A stretch of DNA of 64,000 bases, from assembly GCA_965203795.1 (NCBI GenBank), contig OZ241915.1, positions 3,038,001 to 3,102,000 on the forward strand. Direction: 5' to 3'. Below, one piece after another: positions 15,972 through 25,269 of the stretch (positions are counted from its first letter, which is position 1; every line of letters begins with the position of its first letter). A program made the position numbers and the translations under genes. Below the pieces are notes generated by a model that ran no database searches, was not told where the DNA came from, and saw nothing but the letters and a program-made list of their open reading frames with translations. The stretch comes from CBDBBY01 sp965203795 (GTDB lineage Bacteria; Pseudomonadota; Alphaproteobacteria; Rhodobacterales; Rhodobacteraceae).

Positions 15972-17069
15972 TCAAGGGCCGGCGTTCCGCTCGGTTTGCC
16001 ACTCCTCGCTTTGCATTTCGCGCATCCGGGATGCCGCCCGCTCGAACAGGAAGGCCATGCCTCCTTCAACGTACAGGTTTTCGGGCTCGGCGGCGGCGGA
16101 GGCTACCAGCTGGACGCGGGCCTCGTACAACGCATCGACGAGCATGACGAAACGCTTGGCTTCGTTGTAGTTCGACCGCCCCAAAAACGGGATGTCTTCG
16201 AGCATCAACAGCCGGATCGAGCTTGCGATCGTCAGGAAATCGCCCGGGCCCAGCGGCTGGCCGCAGAGTTCCCAGAAGCTGAACCTGGCGATTCCGTTGG
16301 ACCACCTCGGCAGCCGCACCTCCCTTCCCTTGTAATTCAGCACGCGCTCCTCGGAACGCCCGCCGGAAAGTCCGTCCCAGATTCCGTTGATCGCCGCCTC
16401 GGCGGCCCCGTCCGCCGGAGTGAAATAGGTCTTGCTTTCCCGCAGCATGTCGCGACGGTAGTCCGTCGGTCCGGCAAGCTCGTGCACCACCATGTTTTCC
16501 TTGAGGAAGTTCACGAAGGGCTCAAACAAATGCCGGTTGAGCCCGTCCTTGTACAGCTCGTCGGGATGGGAGTTGGACGTGGTGCAGACAATCGTCCCGT
16601 GCATGTTCAGGCTGTCGAACAGGCGGCCGACAATCATCGCGTCGGCGATGTCGTCGATCTGCATCTCGTCGAGGCAAAGGATTCTTGCCTGCTCCGCGAA
16701 CCGGCGCGCCACCGGGGGTATCGCGTCGTCCACTTCCGTCCGCCTGACCTCGTGCAGCGCTTCGTGAGCGCGCTGCATGAAATCCAGGAAATGGATTCTG
16801 AGCTTCCGCTCCGTGCCGGGGGCTTCATGGAACATGTCCATCAGCATGGACTTGCCCCGCCCGACCTTGCCCCACAGGTAAAGGCCCTTCTCCGGCCTAT
16901 CCTTGCTTCTCCTCAGAATCCTCGACAGCGTTCGCGCGGACTGTTCGGTCTGCTGAACGCGGCTCCGGAGTTCGTCAAGCTGCTCTACCGCCGCAAACTG
17001 CGCGGAATCGGACTTCAGCGCACCCGCTTCCACTCGGAGCCTGAACGTTTCGGACAAAGGCGCAGTCAT
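15972..17069 (-). CDS. zapE: Cell division AFG1-family ATPase
   Basis: A 365-residue P-loop ATPase. Walker A is Gly-Lys-Val-Gly-Arg-Gly-Lys-Ser and Walker B is Ile-Leu-Cys-Leu-Asp-Glu-Met. The Gly-Leu-Tyr-Leu-Trp-Gly prelude and Thr-Thr-Ser-Asn-Ser-His-Pro-Asp-Glu-Leu-Tyr are typical of ZapE/AFG1. In E. coli ZapE acts at the Z-ring; eukaryotic AFG1 is mitochondrial. Length is normal. A long plus-strand frame over this gene is a codon-bias shadow. Confidence 0.92.
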   Translation of the reverse strand: MTAPLSETFRLRVEAGALKSDSAQFAAVEQLDELRSRVQQTEQSARTLSRILRRSKDRPEKGLYLWGKVGRGKSMLMDMFHEAPGTERKLRIHFLDFMQRAHEALHEVRRTEVDDAIPPVARRFAEQARILCLDEMQIDDIADAMIVGRLFDSLNMHGTIVCTTSNSHPDELYKDGLNRHLFEPFVNFLKENMVVHELAGPTDYRRDMLRESKTYFTPADGAAEAAINGIWDGLSGGRSEERVLNYKGREVRLPRWSNGIARFSFWELCGQPLGPGDFLTIASSIRLLMLEDIPFLGRSNYNEAKRFVMLVDALYEARVQLVASAAAEPENLYVEGGMAFLFERAASRMREMQSEEWQTERNAGP

Positions 17070-17275
17070 GGTTCCGACGGCGGACGGTCCGGGCTAGAAG
17101 CACCCAAAAGGCGGAGCGATCCGAAGCGAATGCCGAGACCGCCGCGGCGCTGCGCAGTCTCCATATCATTGACTGTCAATGTCCGCGCCGTTAGGCACCC
17201 TGCCGTCCAAGGGGTCACTCCCGAAATCCTTGAAATTTTGAATCGAAACGCGGCTCGGCCGAAGGGGGACTCATA

Positions 17276-18325
17276 ATGGCATCCAAGGTTGCGCTGATTA
17301 CAGGCGTCACGGGACAGGACGGCTCCTACTTGTCGGAGCTGCTCCTTGGCAAAGGCTACGTCGTTCACGGAATACTTCGGCGGTCTTCGCTTTCCAACTT
17401 GTCGCGGATTTCCAGCCTGATCGACGGGGATCACGGCCGCGATGGAACGTTCGTCCTCCACCAAGGCGACCTGACCGACAGCGCCCGTGTGACGCAGATC
17501 ATGCATGCCGCGCAGCCAGACGAAGTCTACAATCTGGCGGCCCAAAGCCACGTCCAGACATCGTTCGACAATCCGGAATACACCGCAAACCTTAACGCGC
17601 TGGGTCCGGTAAGGCTGCTCGAGGCGATACGGACGCTTGGTTTGGCCGGAAAGACAAGGTTCTACCAAGCTTCATCTTCGGAGCTTTTCGGCCTTGTTCA
17701 GGAGACTCCGCAATCGGAAACGACGCCGTTCCATCCGAGAAGCCCATACGGCGTCTCCAAGCTCTTCGCTTACTGGATCACGATCAACTACCGGGAAGCT
17801 TACGGAATTTTTGCGACCAACGGCATACTCTTCAACCATGAGAGCCCGGTTCGCGGCGAAACGTTCGTTTCGAGAAAGATCACCCGCGCGCTGGCAAGAA
17901 TCAAGATCGGCGTCCAAGACCAACTCAAGCTCGGAAACCTGGACGCGCTGCGCGACTGGGGACACGCAAAAGAGTATGTCGAGATGCAATGGCTGATGCT
18001 TCAGCAGGACGATCCCGCGGACTTCGTGATCGCGACAGGAACGCAGCACTCGGTCCGCGACTTCCTTCGGGCCGCCGCTTCGGAGCTGGGCATCCGGATG
18101 ACCTTTGAAGGAAGCGGCGTCGACGAGGTCGGATACGATGAGTCGGGCAGACCCATCGTCGTCGTCGATCCCGACCTGTTCAGGCCGGCCGAAGTCAATT
18201 CGCTTCTCGGAAACGCCGACTTGGCCCGGCGGAAACTGGGATGGGTGCCCAGGATATCATTCGAGGAGCTCGTCAAGGAAATGGCGGAAGCCGATTACCG
18301 GGAACAGCTGAAGCTGGCATCCTGA
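17276..18325 (+). CDS. gmd: GDP-mannose 4,6-dehydratase
   Basis: A 349-residue short-chain dehydrogenase-fold enzyme converting GDP-mannose to GDP-4-keto-6-deoxymannose, precursor of GDP-fucose, GDP-rhamnose and related sugars. Seen are the NADP site Ile-Thr-Gly-Val-Thr-Gly-Gln-Asp-Gly-Ser-Tyr, Ser-Ser-Ser-Glu-Leu-Phe-Gly and the catalytic Tyr-X3-Lys in Ser-Pro-Tyr-Gly-Val-Ser-Lys. A GGGGGA ribosome site precedes ATG 17276. manC follows, but the second enzyme (a reductase or epimerase) is not in this window. Confidence 0.96.
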   Translation: MASKVALITGVTGQDGSYLSELLLGKGYVVHGILRRSSLSNLSRISSLIDGDHGRDGTFVLHQGDLTDSARVTQIMHAAQPDEVYNLAAQSHVQTSFDNPEYTANLNALGPVRLLEAIRTLGLAGKTRFYQASSSELFGLVQETPQSETTPFHPRSPYGVSKLFAYWITINYREAYGIFATNGILFNHESPVRGETFVSRKITRALARIKIGVQDQLKLGNLDALRDWGHAKEYVEMQWLMLQQDDPADFVIATGTQHSVRDFLRAAASELGIRMTFEGSGVDEVGYDESGRPIVVVDPDLFRPAEVNSLLGNADLARRKLGWVPRISFEELVKEMAEADYREQLKLAS

Positions 18326-18701
18326 CACCTGCGTCGCGGGCCTGCGCCAAGCTGGCTCAGCCAACCGGAATCCACGCGCCCGCCTGCCGCCCGGCATTGA
18401 AGAAGCGCCGAGGACGCGGCGGAGGTCCCGCTTGGCCCGCCGCAGGTGCGCAACGTTTTGTGATACGTTGAACGGCGCGGCTTCCGACAGCTTTCATCCG
18501 GCCGTTGCCATCGGACATATTGGCTGGAAGCACTTGGAATTCGCCGCAACCGGGCTCGGAGCCTGCCGACCTCCCGGCGAAGGCCCGCGGGTTCGGATGC
18601 CGCACGGAGCGGGCTTGGAAGCGGCGCCGAATTCCCCGAAAACGGAACCCGGCCGTCGACGGTCGGCCAAGGTGACCAGAAACGCGGATTTGCCTGCCAA
18701 G
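18326..18701. other. Gap between gmd and manC without convincing gene
   Basis: About 375 GC-rich bases. The manC frame is open through much of it, but the encoded Arg/Pro-rich extension is not family-like. Antisense frames are equally unconvincing. I see no promoter, repeat or RNA gene. Confidence 0.5.
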
Positions 18702-20135
18702 ATGCCCAAGAAGATCATCCCTGTCGTGCTTTGCGGGGGCTCCGGAACCCGGCTATGGCCGATGTCGCGCCTCGCGTTCCCGAAGCAGTTCTCCAAATCC
18801 ATGGATTCCCGGAGCCTGTTCCAGCGCGCCGCGACGCAGTTCTCCGGACCGCAATTCCTTGATCCGCTGGTGGTTTCCTCCGCCCCCTACCGGTTCATCG
18901 CCCTTGAGCAGCTTGTCGAAGCCGACGCGGCCGCGTTCGAAATCCTGCTGGAGCCATCCCCGAAAGGAACAGCGGCGGCCGTGCTCGCCGCCGCCATTCT
19001 GGTCGAGCGTGAATTCGGCAACGTCCTGATGCTCGTGACGCCGTCGGACCACCGGATATCATCGCCGGAGCAATTCGCCGACGCTGTCGGAACGGCAGCC
19101 GACATCGCGGCGGGCGGGTCCATCGTCACTTTCGGTATCACGCCGAGCCGCCCGGAGACCGGCTACGGATGGATCGAGCTTCCCGCGGCACGGGACGGCG
19201 GTCGGCCTGGCGCGCCGACCAAGATCGAGCGCTTCGTCGAAAAGCCTGCCTTGGAGGACGCGGAAGCTTTCCAAGCGTCCGGCCGGCATCTGTGGAACTC
19301 GGGGATTTTCCTTTTTTCCGCCAATGCGATCATCCGCGCCTTCGAGACCCATGCGGGCGACATGGTCGACGCCGCCCGCGAGGCGGTCGCCGACGCCGAG
19401 CGGGACCTTCAGTTCTACCGGCTGGCCGAGGAGCCGTGGAAGAGACTCCGATCGGATTCGATAGATTTCGCGATCATGGAGAAGTCGCAGGACGTATGGA
19501 CTGTCGAATGCGGTTCAGGCTGGGCGGACCTCGGCGACTGGCAGTCCGTCTGGCAGGAGCTCGAACGCGACGGCGACGGCGTGTCCACGGCAGGGCCGGT
19601 TACCGCCATTGGCTGCAGGAATTCGCATCTGCGCTCGGAGGAGCAGGACCTTCGCCTAGTGGGCGTCGGCTGCGAGGACATCATTGCGGTCGCAACGCCT
19701 GATGCCGTCCTGGTTGCAGACCGGAAGTCGACCGCCCTCGTGAAGCGCGCGGTGGAGGAGATGGTGGAGCAAGGCGTCCCGCAAGCTCAGCGCTTTCCCC
19801 TTTCGCGCAGGCCGTGGGGGCAGTTCGAGACGCTGTCGGCCGGCGAACAGTTCCAAGTGAAGAGGATCACCGTCACCCCCAAGGCCCGCCTCAGCCTGCA
19901 AAGCCACCGGTGCCGGTCGGAGCATTGGATCGTTGTGGAGGGCACGGCGAAAGTCACAATCGGGAATAGCACCCGCCTGCTTGAAGCGAACGAATCCGCC
20001 TACATTCCGCTCGGAGCCAGGCACCGCTTGGAGAATCCGGGTGATCAAAGAATGGTGCTGATCGAGGTGCAAACCGGATCCTACCTCGGAGAGGACGACA
20101 TTGTTCGATACGAGGACGATTACGCCAGAGGCTGA
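18702..20135 (+). CDS. manC: Mannose-1-phosphate guanylyltransferase / mannose-6-phosphate isomerase
   Basis: A 477-residue bifunctional type II enzyme. The N-terminal nucleotidyltransferase domain opens with Val-Val-Leu-Cys-Gly-Gly-Ser-Gly-Thr-Arg-Leu-Trp-Pro and has Phe-Val-Glu-Lys-Pro in the middle. The C-terminal cupin (from about residue 355) has Arg-Pro-Trp-Gly, Lys-Arg-Ile and Gln-Ser-His-Arg-Cys-Arg-Ser-Glu-His-Trp. It supplies GDP-mannose, the substrate of Gmd. ATG 18702 gives the family N-terminus; the open frame continues upstream and no strong ribosome site is seen, so GTG 18672 remains possible. Confidence 0.92.
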   Translation: MPKKIIPVVLCGGSGTRLWPMSRLAFPKQFSKSMDSRSLFQRAATQFSGPQFLDPLVVSSAPYRFIALEQLVEADAAAFEILLEPSPKGTAAAVLAAAILVEREFGNVLMLVTPSDHRISSPEQFADAVGTAADIAAGGSIVTFGITPSRPETGYGWIELPAARDGGRPGAPTKIERFVEKPALEDAEAFQASGRHLWNSGIFLFSANAIIRAFETHAGDMVDAAREAVADAERDLQFYRLAEEPWKRLRSDSIDFAIMEKSQDVWTVECGSGWADLGDWQSVWQELERDGDGVSTAGPVTAIGCRNSHLRSEEQDLRLVGVGCEDIIAVATPDAVLVADRKSTALVKRAVEEMVEQGVPQAQRFPLSRRPWGQFETLSAGEQFQVKRITVTPKARLSLQSHRCRSEHWIVVEGTAKVTIGNSTRLLEANESAYIPLGARHRLENPGDQRMVLIEVQTGSYLGEDDIVRYEDDYARG

Positions 20136-20175
20136 CGCGGCCTCGGCAATCGCCGCGCCGAGCGGATCCGTCCGA

Positions 20176-20979
20176 TCACTCGAATGCGATTTCGATTTCC
20201 GGGAGATGCGGCGAGTTCGGCCTATCCAGCGCACCGGGAAGCGCCTCCACGCGCGCGCCGCCGACCCCGTGCGCGGTGAATGACAGCTCGATCGCTTCCG
20301 GGAGTCCGCGATCGCTGATCGTGCCGTAATTGTTGCAATGGATGTGGCAAAGACTGAGCGGCAGGTCCGTCAGGAACCCGCGTATTTCATCGATCCGGCT
20401 TGGGACGTCATGGAATTCCATGACAAGCCCGGTCAGTCTGCCGGAAACCGCGCAGATGTCGTTCAGAATCCCGTATTCCCCGCCTTCAATGTCGATTTTG
20501 AAAAGGAACCGGCCGCAATCTTGCGGAAGCAAGCCGCTCACAATGTCGTCGATGGTGATGTGCTTCGAATCACGGACGCCTGCCACGTACTTCCGGATGT
20601 GGCGGTTGTCGTTCCGGAAGAACTCGCCGTAATCCTTCAACAGCGCCTTGTGCCGACGGGGGTCGTCCCTGTTTTTCCTGCCGACAAGCCCCTTCAGAAA
20701 GCCCTTGAGCGATTCCCTGCAATACCTCCTGATGAACAGCCATCTGGAGGTTGTCGCGTCGATCGCGACGATCGGGGATCGCGATCTCGACCTGAAGTCC
20801 TTTTCGAAGCTCCAATCATCGCAAATGCCGATGCTCACGACGCAGTCGGCGTCGCCGATGCATCGATTGTCAACCAAGTAGCCGCCGTCGAAGTCCCTAC
20901 CCAGCCGGACAAGCTCGGGAATCCGATACGGGCGGAGGAATCCGGGAAGGACTGCGGTTTCGGCTGCCGACATCAGCAT
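20176..20979 (-). CDS. FkbM-type methyltransferase-like protein
   Basis: A 267-residue protein with a FkbM-like core: Val-Val-Ser-Ile-Gly-Ile-Cys-Asp-Asp as the degenerate SAM loop and Phe-Lys-Ile-Asp-Ile-Glu-Gly-Gly-Glu-Tyr, the family's most recognisable motif. FkbM enzymes O-methylate hydroxyls, often on sugars of surface glycans. The SAM loop lacks the usual Gly-X-Gly-X-Gly, so activity is uncertain. It converges with manC (40 bases), fitting a polysaccharide locus, and follows the cyclodeaminase-like gene by seven bases. Confidence 0.72.
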   Translation of the reverse strand: MLMSAAETAVLPGFLRPYRIPELVRLGRDFDGGYLVDNRCIGDADCVVSIGICDDWSFEKDFRSRSRSPIVAIDATTSRWLFIRRYCRESLKGFLKGLVGRKNRDDPRRHKALLKDYGEFFRNDNRHIRKYVAGVRDSKHITIDDIVSGLLPQDCGRFLFKIDIEGGEYGILNDICAVSGRLTGLVMEFHDVPSRIDEIRGFLTDLPLSLCHIHCNNYGTISDRGLPEAIELSFTAHGVGGARVEALPGALDRPNSPHLPEIEIAFE

Positions 20980-20986
20980 TCGTGCC

Positions 20987-21964
20987 TTATGGAAGCCCTC
21001 CGGCTGATGCGGCTTGTTGTCGGCTGCTGCCGTTCCGGCGGCATTTCCAAGCGTCGATGATTTGCCTGGCGGTCATCAGGTCCAGATGCGCCCCGCCGCC
21101 ATTCTTGAACAAGGTGATTTCCCCGCTGCTTTCGCGACGGAAACGGCCATGCTTCAGATCGTAGAAATCCGCAACAACGTCGCTCCGGCGGATCGCGCCC
21201 GATTTCAGCGGCGCAATGAGCTCGCCGATTTCGTCCAGCGTGGTTTCCCTTGCGTCGACGAAGACGCGGGACTTGGCGAACGCTTGATCGTCAGCTTCCC
21301 TCATGTCCGGCCGGTAAGCGCCGATCAGGTCGAGATGCGTCCCTTCGGCTAGCCAGTCCCCCCGGATCAGAGGCTCTTCGGACATCGTGGCGCAGGAAAC
21401 GATGTCCGAAGCCCTGACGGCCTCTTCAAGATTGTCGGCGACCTCGATCCGGACCTTGGCCCCGACATCCGCCGCTAGCCGCCGGGCATTCTCCTTCGTC
21501 CGGTTCCACACCGAGAACCGAGCACCTTCGAACAAGGATGAATACGCGTCGACCAGCGAGCGCGCCACGGTTCCCGCGCCGACGATCAGCACGCGTTCCG
21601 ATTCCGGCCTTGCCAAGTGCCGTGCCGCAAGCAGCGAATCGCCGGCGGTTTTCCATTTCGTCACCAAGTGGAAATCGACGAACGCTTCCGCTTCGCCATG
21701 CTCCGCGTCGAACACCGCCATCGCGCCGTTGACGGTCGGTTTCCCGGAAGCGGAGTTCCCGGGAAAAATCGTCGCCGTTTTCACACCGCATCCCAGACCG
21801 TCGATCCAAGCGAGGCGGGACAGGACCGTGTTGCCGCCCTGCCGAACCAGCATGTCGCGGATTTGCGCCTTGGGAAGCGAATGGAAGCTGCCGAGACGCT
21901 CCGCCAGCGCAGGCCAGTCGAGGAGGTGATCGACATCGTCGAAGCCGATCTGGATGGCGTGCAT
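20987..21964 (-). CDS. Ornithine cyclodeaminase / mu-crystallin family protein
   Basis: A 325-residue Rossmann protein. The NAD site is Val-Leu-Ile-Val-Gly-Ala-Gly-Thr-Val-Ala, followed by Trp-Asn-Arg-Thr. Further marks are Lys-Thr-Ala-Thr-Ile-Phe-Pro-Gly-Asn, Asp-Phe-His-Leu-Val-Thr and Thr-His-Leu-Asp-Leu-Ile-Gly-Ala-Tyr. Members include ornithine cyclodeaminase and ketimine reductases such as delta1-pyrroline-2-carboxylate reductase; the missing lysine-rich ornithine signature makes the latter likelier. Its stop is seven bases from the FkbM-like gene, so they may share a transcript, though the jobs seem unrelated. Confidence 0.85.
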   Translation of the reverse strand: MHAIQIGFDDVDHLLDWPALAERLGSFHSLPKAQIRDMLVRQGGNTVLSRLAWIDGLGCGVKTATIFPGNSASGKPTVNGAMAVFDAEHGEAEAFVDFHLVTKWKTAGDSLLAARHLARPESERVLIVGAGTVARSLVDAYSSLFEGARFSVWNRTKENARRLAADVGAKVRIEVADNLEEAVRASDIVSCATMSEEPLIRGDWLAEGTHLDLIGAYRPDMREADDQAFAKSRVFVDARETTLDEIGELIAPLKSGAIRRSDVVADFYDLKHGRFRRESSGEITLFKNGGGAHLDLMTARQIIDAWKCRRNGSSRQQAASAGGLP

Positions 21965-22170
21965 TTCCCGAATCCGCGTCGCGCCCGTATCCTTGCAATC
22001 TCCGGTTTTTACGGCCGATTCCGATGTATCCGCAAACCGGACGCACGGAATCGTCCGGGACCCGCCCGCATGAAACCGCTCGGACCCGGCTCATTGCCAA
22101 TCTCCGAATTCAATGCCAAGTCCGCGGCCCGTGGAAATTGGGCCGCTGGGCGCAAGCGAAGGTCGATTCA

Positions 22171-23193
22171 ATGGCCGCTGGAATTCACGCTGAAAACAAA
22201 AGCGCGCTGGCTCCGCTTCGGGCCGCTCTCTACGACTTCGATCCTGCGGAGGCGGAACGGCGCATCGCGGAGGTCTTCCACGAGAACGCCGACGTGCACC
22301 TCGCCCATCCGTTTGAAACGCTCGATGGCCCTGAAGCGCTGTTCGCCGATGCGCTGCTCCCGCTGCACGCCGCCATTCCGGATCTGGAGCGGCGGGAGAC
22401 GATCGCCATGGCCGGGCGGTCGATTACGGGGTTCGACTGGGTCGGCTGCGCGGGATACTACACAGGGACGTTCATGCGCCCGTGGCTGGACATCCCGCCG
22501 ACGGGCCACCAGGTTTCGATGCGCTTCCACGAGTTCTTCAGGTTCGAAGACCGCAAGGCGGCCGAATTCCAAGCGCTATGGGACATCCCCGAGGTGATGC
22601 TTCAGGCGGGCGCATGGCCGATGGCACCAAGCTTGGGGAGGGAATGGCACGTGCCAGGTCCGGCGACGCAGGACGGCCTGAGCTTGGAATTCAGCGACGA
22701 TCAGGAGACCGCCGGAAGCCTGAAGCTGGTATCGGACATGCTTGCGGCGCTCGGCGAGTTCGCGAAGGGCGGCGCAGCCGCGATGCGGCTGCCGGATTAC
22801 TGGCATCCCCGGTGCAGCTGGTACGGCCCCTCCGGAATCGGGACCTGCAGGGGGATAGACGGATTCCGGAACTGGCATCAGATTCCGTTTCTTAACGCCA
22901 TGCCCGACCGTGTGGGCACGCTTGGGAAGGGAAATCTGTTCGCTGAAGGCCCCTACGTCGGATTCACGGCGTGGCCGGGAATGAGGATGACGATTTCCGG
23001 CGACGGCTGGCTGGGCATCGCGCCTTCGGGACAGAAGATCACGATGCGGAGCTTGGACTTCTGGCGGTGCGAAAACGGGCTCATCCGGGAGAACTGGGTC
23101 CTGGTCGACCTTCTTGACGTCTACTCGCAGATCGGCGTGGACGTGTTCGCTAGGCTTCGGGAATTCAACAAGGCCCGCGAACCGCGTCGTTGA
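22171..23193 (+). CDS. SnoaL-like (NTF2-fold) protein, two domains
   Basis: A 340-residue protein with two NTF2-like halves. The first (about 10-150) contains Asn-Ala-Asp-Val-His-Leu-Ala-His-Pro-Phe and Arg-Phe-His-Glu-Phe-Phe-Arg-Phe; the second (about 190-335) repeats the fold with Trp-Tyr-Gly-Pro-Ser-Gly and Asp-Phe-Trp-Arg. SnoaL-type proteins are cyclases, hydrolases or isomerases; the actual reaction is unknown. ATG 22171 has GAAGG eight bases upstream, and the 49 upstream codons look non-coding. It is divergent from the cyclodeaminase-like gene. Confidence 0.75.
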   Translation: MAAGIHAENKSALAPLRAALYDFDPAEAERRIAEVFHENADVHLAHPFETLDGPEALFADALLPLHAAIPDLERRETIAMAGRSITGFDWVGCAGYYTGTFMRPWLDIPPTGHQVSMRFHEFFRFEDRKAAEFQALWDIPEVMLQAGAWPMAPSLGREWHVPGPATQDGLSLEFSDDQETAGSLKLVSDMLAALGEFAKGGAAAMRLPDYWHPRCSWYGPSGIGTCRGIDGFRNWHQIPFLNAMPDRVGTLGKGNLFAEGPYVGFTAWPGMRMTISGDGWLGIAPSGQKITMRSLDFWRCENGLIRENWVLVDLLDVYSQIGVDVFARLREFNKAREPRR

Positions 23194-23277
23194 TTCGCCT
23201 CCCGCGCGCCATGCATGGAACTGACGGTCCATAATCCGCCGGCGGAAAAGGCCGGCCGGAACGCGGCGGCCCGGCCG

Positions 23278-23802
23278 TCAAGATGCCGCCGGCGCGACGT
23301 GGCAGTCGCGGTACCAGCTGCCCCGCTCTCCGCAAGCGCCGTATTGGAGAACCCCGTCTTCCCCGAACGGCACGAGCGACGCGCCGGCGCCTTCCGGAAC
23401 CTGCTGCACGACCAGAGCGAATTCGCGGTTCACGAGTCCCATGTAGAAGTCGCGGTTGCTCAGAGGGACTACCAGCTCTACGGGCTCCTCCACGAAACTG
23501 ACCCTAGCGATCGCTCTCCCGTCGACCAATTCGACCGAGACTGTGCAGGCTTCGCCGGTGAACTCCGCATCGGTCATCCAGTTGGACGGGTTCTCCTTCA
23601 CGATCTCGCCGGTCGAAAAGCTCTCTTTCACGCCGACCAGCACCGGTTTTGTCGCGGCAAGCCTGTCGTACTCCCGGAGCGTCATGCAGTCGAAGCCCGG
23701 GTCCCAGCACGCCGAAAGGGCGACGGCGGAAGCGGCCAGCAGAATCCCGACCGCCGACCCGAGAACAGGCTTTCTGGATCGCTTGCTCGCCTTCGTCTTC
23801 AT
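23278..23802 (-). CDS. Hypothetical lipoprotein
   Basis: About 174 residues with a very basic N-terminus (Lys-Thr-Lys-Ala-Ser-Lys-Arg), a hydrophobic stretch and a lipobox (Ala-Leu-Ser-Ala-Cys), so it should be secreted and lipidated. The rest is beta-rich with several Cys residues, ending with an Arg-Asp-Cys-His segment. I do not recognise the family. ATG 23802 is preferred over GTG 23817, without strong ribosome-site evidence for either. It lies on the minus strand after the alcohol dehydrogenase gene, about 70 bases from its stop. Confidence 0.6.
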   Translation of the reverse strand: MKTKASKRSRKPVLGSAVGILLAASAVALSACWDPGFDCMTLREYDRLAATKPVLVGVKESFSTGEIVKENPSNWMTDAEFTGEACTVSVELVDGRAIARVSFVEEPVELVVPLSNRDFYMGLVNREFALVVQQVPEGAGASLVPFGEDGVLQYGACGERGSWYRDCHVAPAAS

Positions 23803-23886
23803 TTGCCGACTTCGCACCCGCTCACGGCACGCTTTGAAAGCCGCCGCGGACGCGATCCCTCTCCCGCCTTCGCGCTGGCAGTACCG

Positions 23887-25017
23887 TCAGTAGACCACGA
23901 CGGAACGAATGGATTCGCCCGCGTGCATGAGATCGAATCCCTCGTTTATGTCGCCCAGCGAAAGCGTGTGCGTGATCATCGGGTCGATCTGGATTTTGCC
24001 GTCCATGTACCAGTCGACGATCTTCGGCACTTCAGTTCGTCCGCGAGCGCCGCCGAACGCCGTCCCCTTCCAGACGCGGCCGGTAACGAGCTGGAACGGC
24101 CTGGTCGAAATCTCCGCGCCGGCGGGAGCGACGCCGATTATGATTGACTGGCCCCAGCCGCGGTGGCTGCTCTCAAGCGCCGCCCGCATCACCTCCACAT
24201 TACCCGTGCAGTCGAACGTGTAGTCGGCGCCGCCGATGGGATCGGACTTGGTCTTGGTCAAATCCACGAGGTAGGGTACGAGATCGCCTTCGACCTCGTT
24301 GGGATTGACGAAATGCGTCATCCCGAACCGCTCGCCCCAAGCCTTCTTCCCGGAATTGACATCGACGCCGACTATCATGTCGGCAGCGGCCAGCTTCAGC
24401 CCTTGGATGACGTTCAGCCCGATGCCGCCGAGACCGAACACGATCGCGCGGGCGCCGGGCTCCACGCCGGCGGTGTTCATCACCGCCCCGATCCCGGTCG
24501 TCACTCCGCACCCGATGTAGCAGATCTTGTCGAATGGAGCGTCCTCGCGCACCTTCGCCACCGCGATCTCCGGCAGCACAGTGTGGGCCGAGAAGGTGGA
24601 GCAGCCCATGTAATGCAGCAGCGGGTCGCCATCGAGCGTCGAGAACCGCGTCGATCCGTCCGGCATCAGCCCTTGCCCCTGGGTCGCCCTGATGGCCGTG
24701 CACAGGTTCGTCTTGCGCGACAGGCAGGACGGGCACTCCCTGCATTCGGGCGTGTAGAGCGGAATGACATGGTCGCCCTTGCCGACCGACGTGACGCCGG
24801 GCCCGACATCGACGACGACGCCCGCGCCTTCATGCCCCAGTATCGCCGGAAACAGGCCTTCCGGATCCGCGCCGGACAGCGTGAACTCGTCCGTATGGCA
24901 TATCCCGGTGGCCTTGATTTCGACCATGACCTCGCCGTCCCTCGGTCCCTCCAAGTTCACGTCCATGATTTCGAGCGGCTTTCCGGCCGCGGTTGCAACA
25001 GCGGCGCGAGTTCTCAT
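23887..25017 (-). CDS. S-(hydroxymethyl)glutathione dehydrogenase / class III alcohol dehydrogenase
   Basis: A 376-residue zinc alcohol dehydrogenase that oxidises the formaldehyde-glutathione adduct. Catalytic zinc ligands appear in Gly-Ile-Cys-His-Thr-Asp and Gly-His-Glu-Gly-Ala-Gly; the structural zinc cysteines are in Cys-Arg-Glu-Cys-Pro-Ser-Cys; the NAD site is Gly-Leu-Gly-Gly-Ile-Gly. The Thr-Asp-Glu-Phe-Thr-Leu-Ser-Gly class III signature is clear. AGGAG lies upstream of ATG 25017. Formaldehyde oxidation would fit demethylation reactions of the island to the right, but the link is inferred. Divergent from glpK. Confidence 0.95.
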   Translation of the reverse strand: MRTRAAVATAAGKPLEIMDVNLEGPRDGEVMVEIKATGICHTDEFTLSGADPEGLFPAILGHEGAGVVVDVGPGVTSVGKGDHVIPLYTPECRECPSCLSRKTNLCTAIRATQGQGLMPDGSTRFSTLDGDPLLHYMGCSTFSAHTVLPEIAVAKVREDAPFDKICYIGCGVTTGIGAVMNTAGVEPGARAIVFGLGGIGLNVIQGLKLAAADMIVGVDVNSGKKAWGERFGMTHFVNPNEVEGDLVPYLVDLTKTKSDPIGGADYTFDCTGNVEVMRAALESSHRGWGQSIIIGVAPAGAEISTRPFQLVTGRVWKGTAFGGARGRTEVPKIVDWYMDGKIQIDPMITHTLSLGDINEGFDLMHAGESIRSVVVY

Positions 25018-25269
25018 ATCCTGTCTCCTCTCTTGGACGGTCTCCGGATCGAGTGTCTATCAGGCGGCTGCGCATTTCAAGAACCGGGCCGCCTCGCGGA
25101 CGGACGATGCGGAACGGCGCGTTTTCGGCAATTTTTCCGGCTTGCGCTGCAGTGTGCGGCCTGCCCGAGGAAGCCCGTAGCGCCCTCGGCGCCGGTTCCG
25201 GGAGATTGCGGGCCCGCGGGACGGCTCGCCCGCCGCGGAACCGGATGGACGGCCAAGGAGTGACGCCAA

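Noticed and set aside
15927..17276. A 449-codon plus-strand frame over zapE
   Set aside because: Same codon-bias shadow; zapE on the other strand has both Walker motifs.
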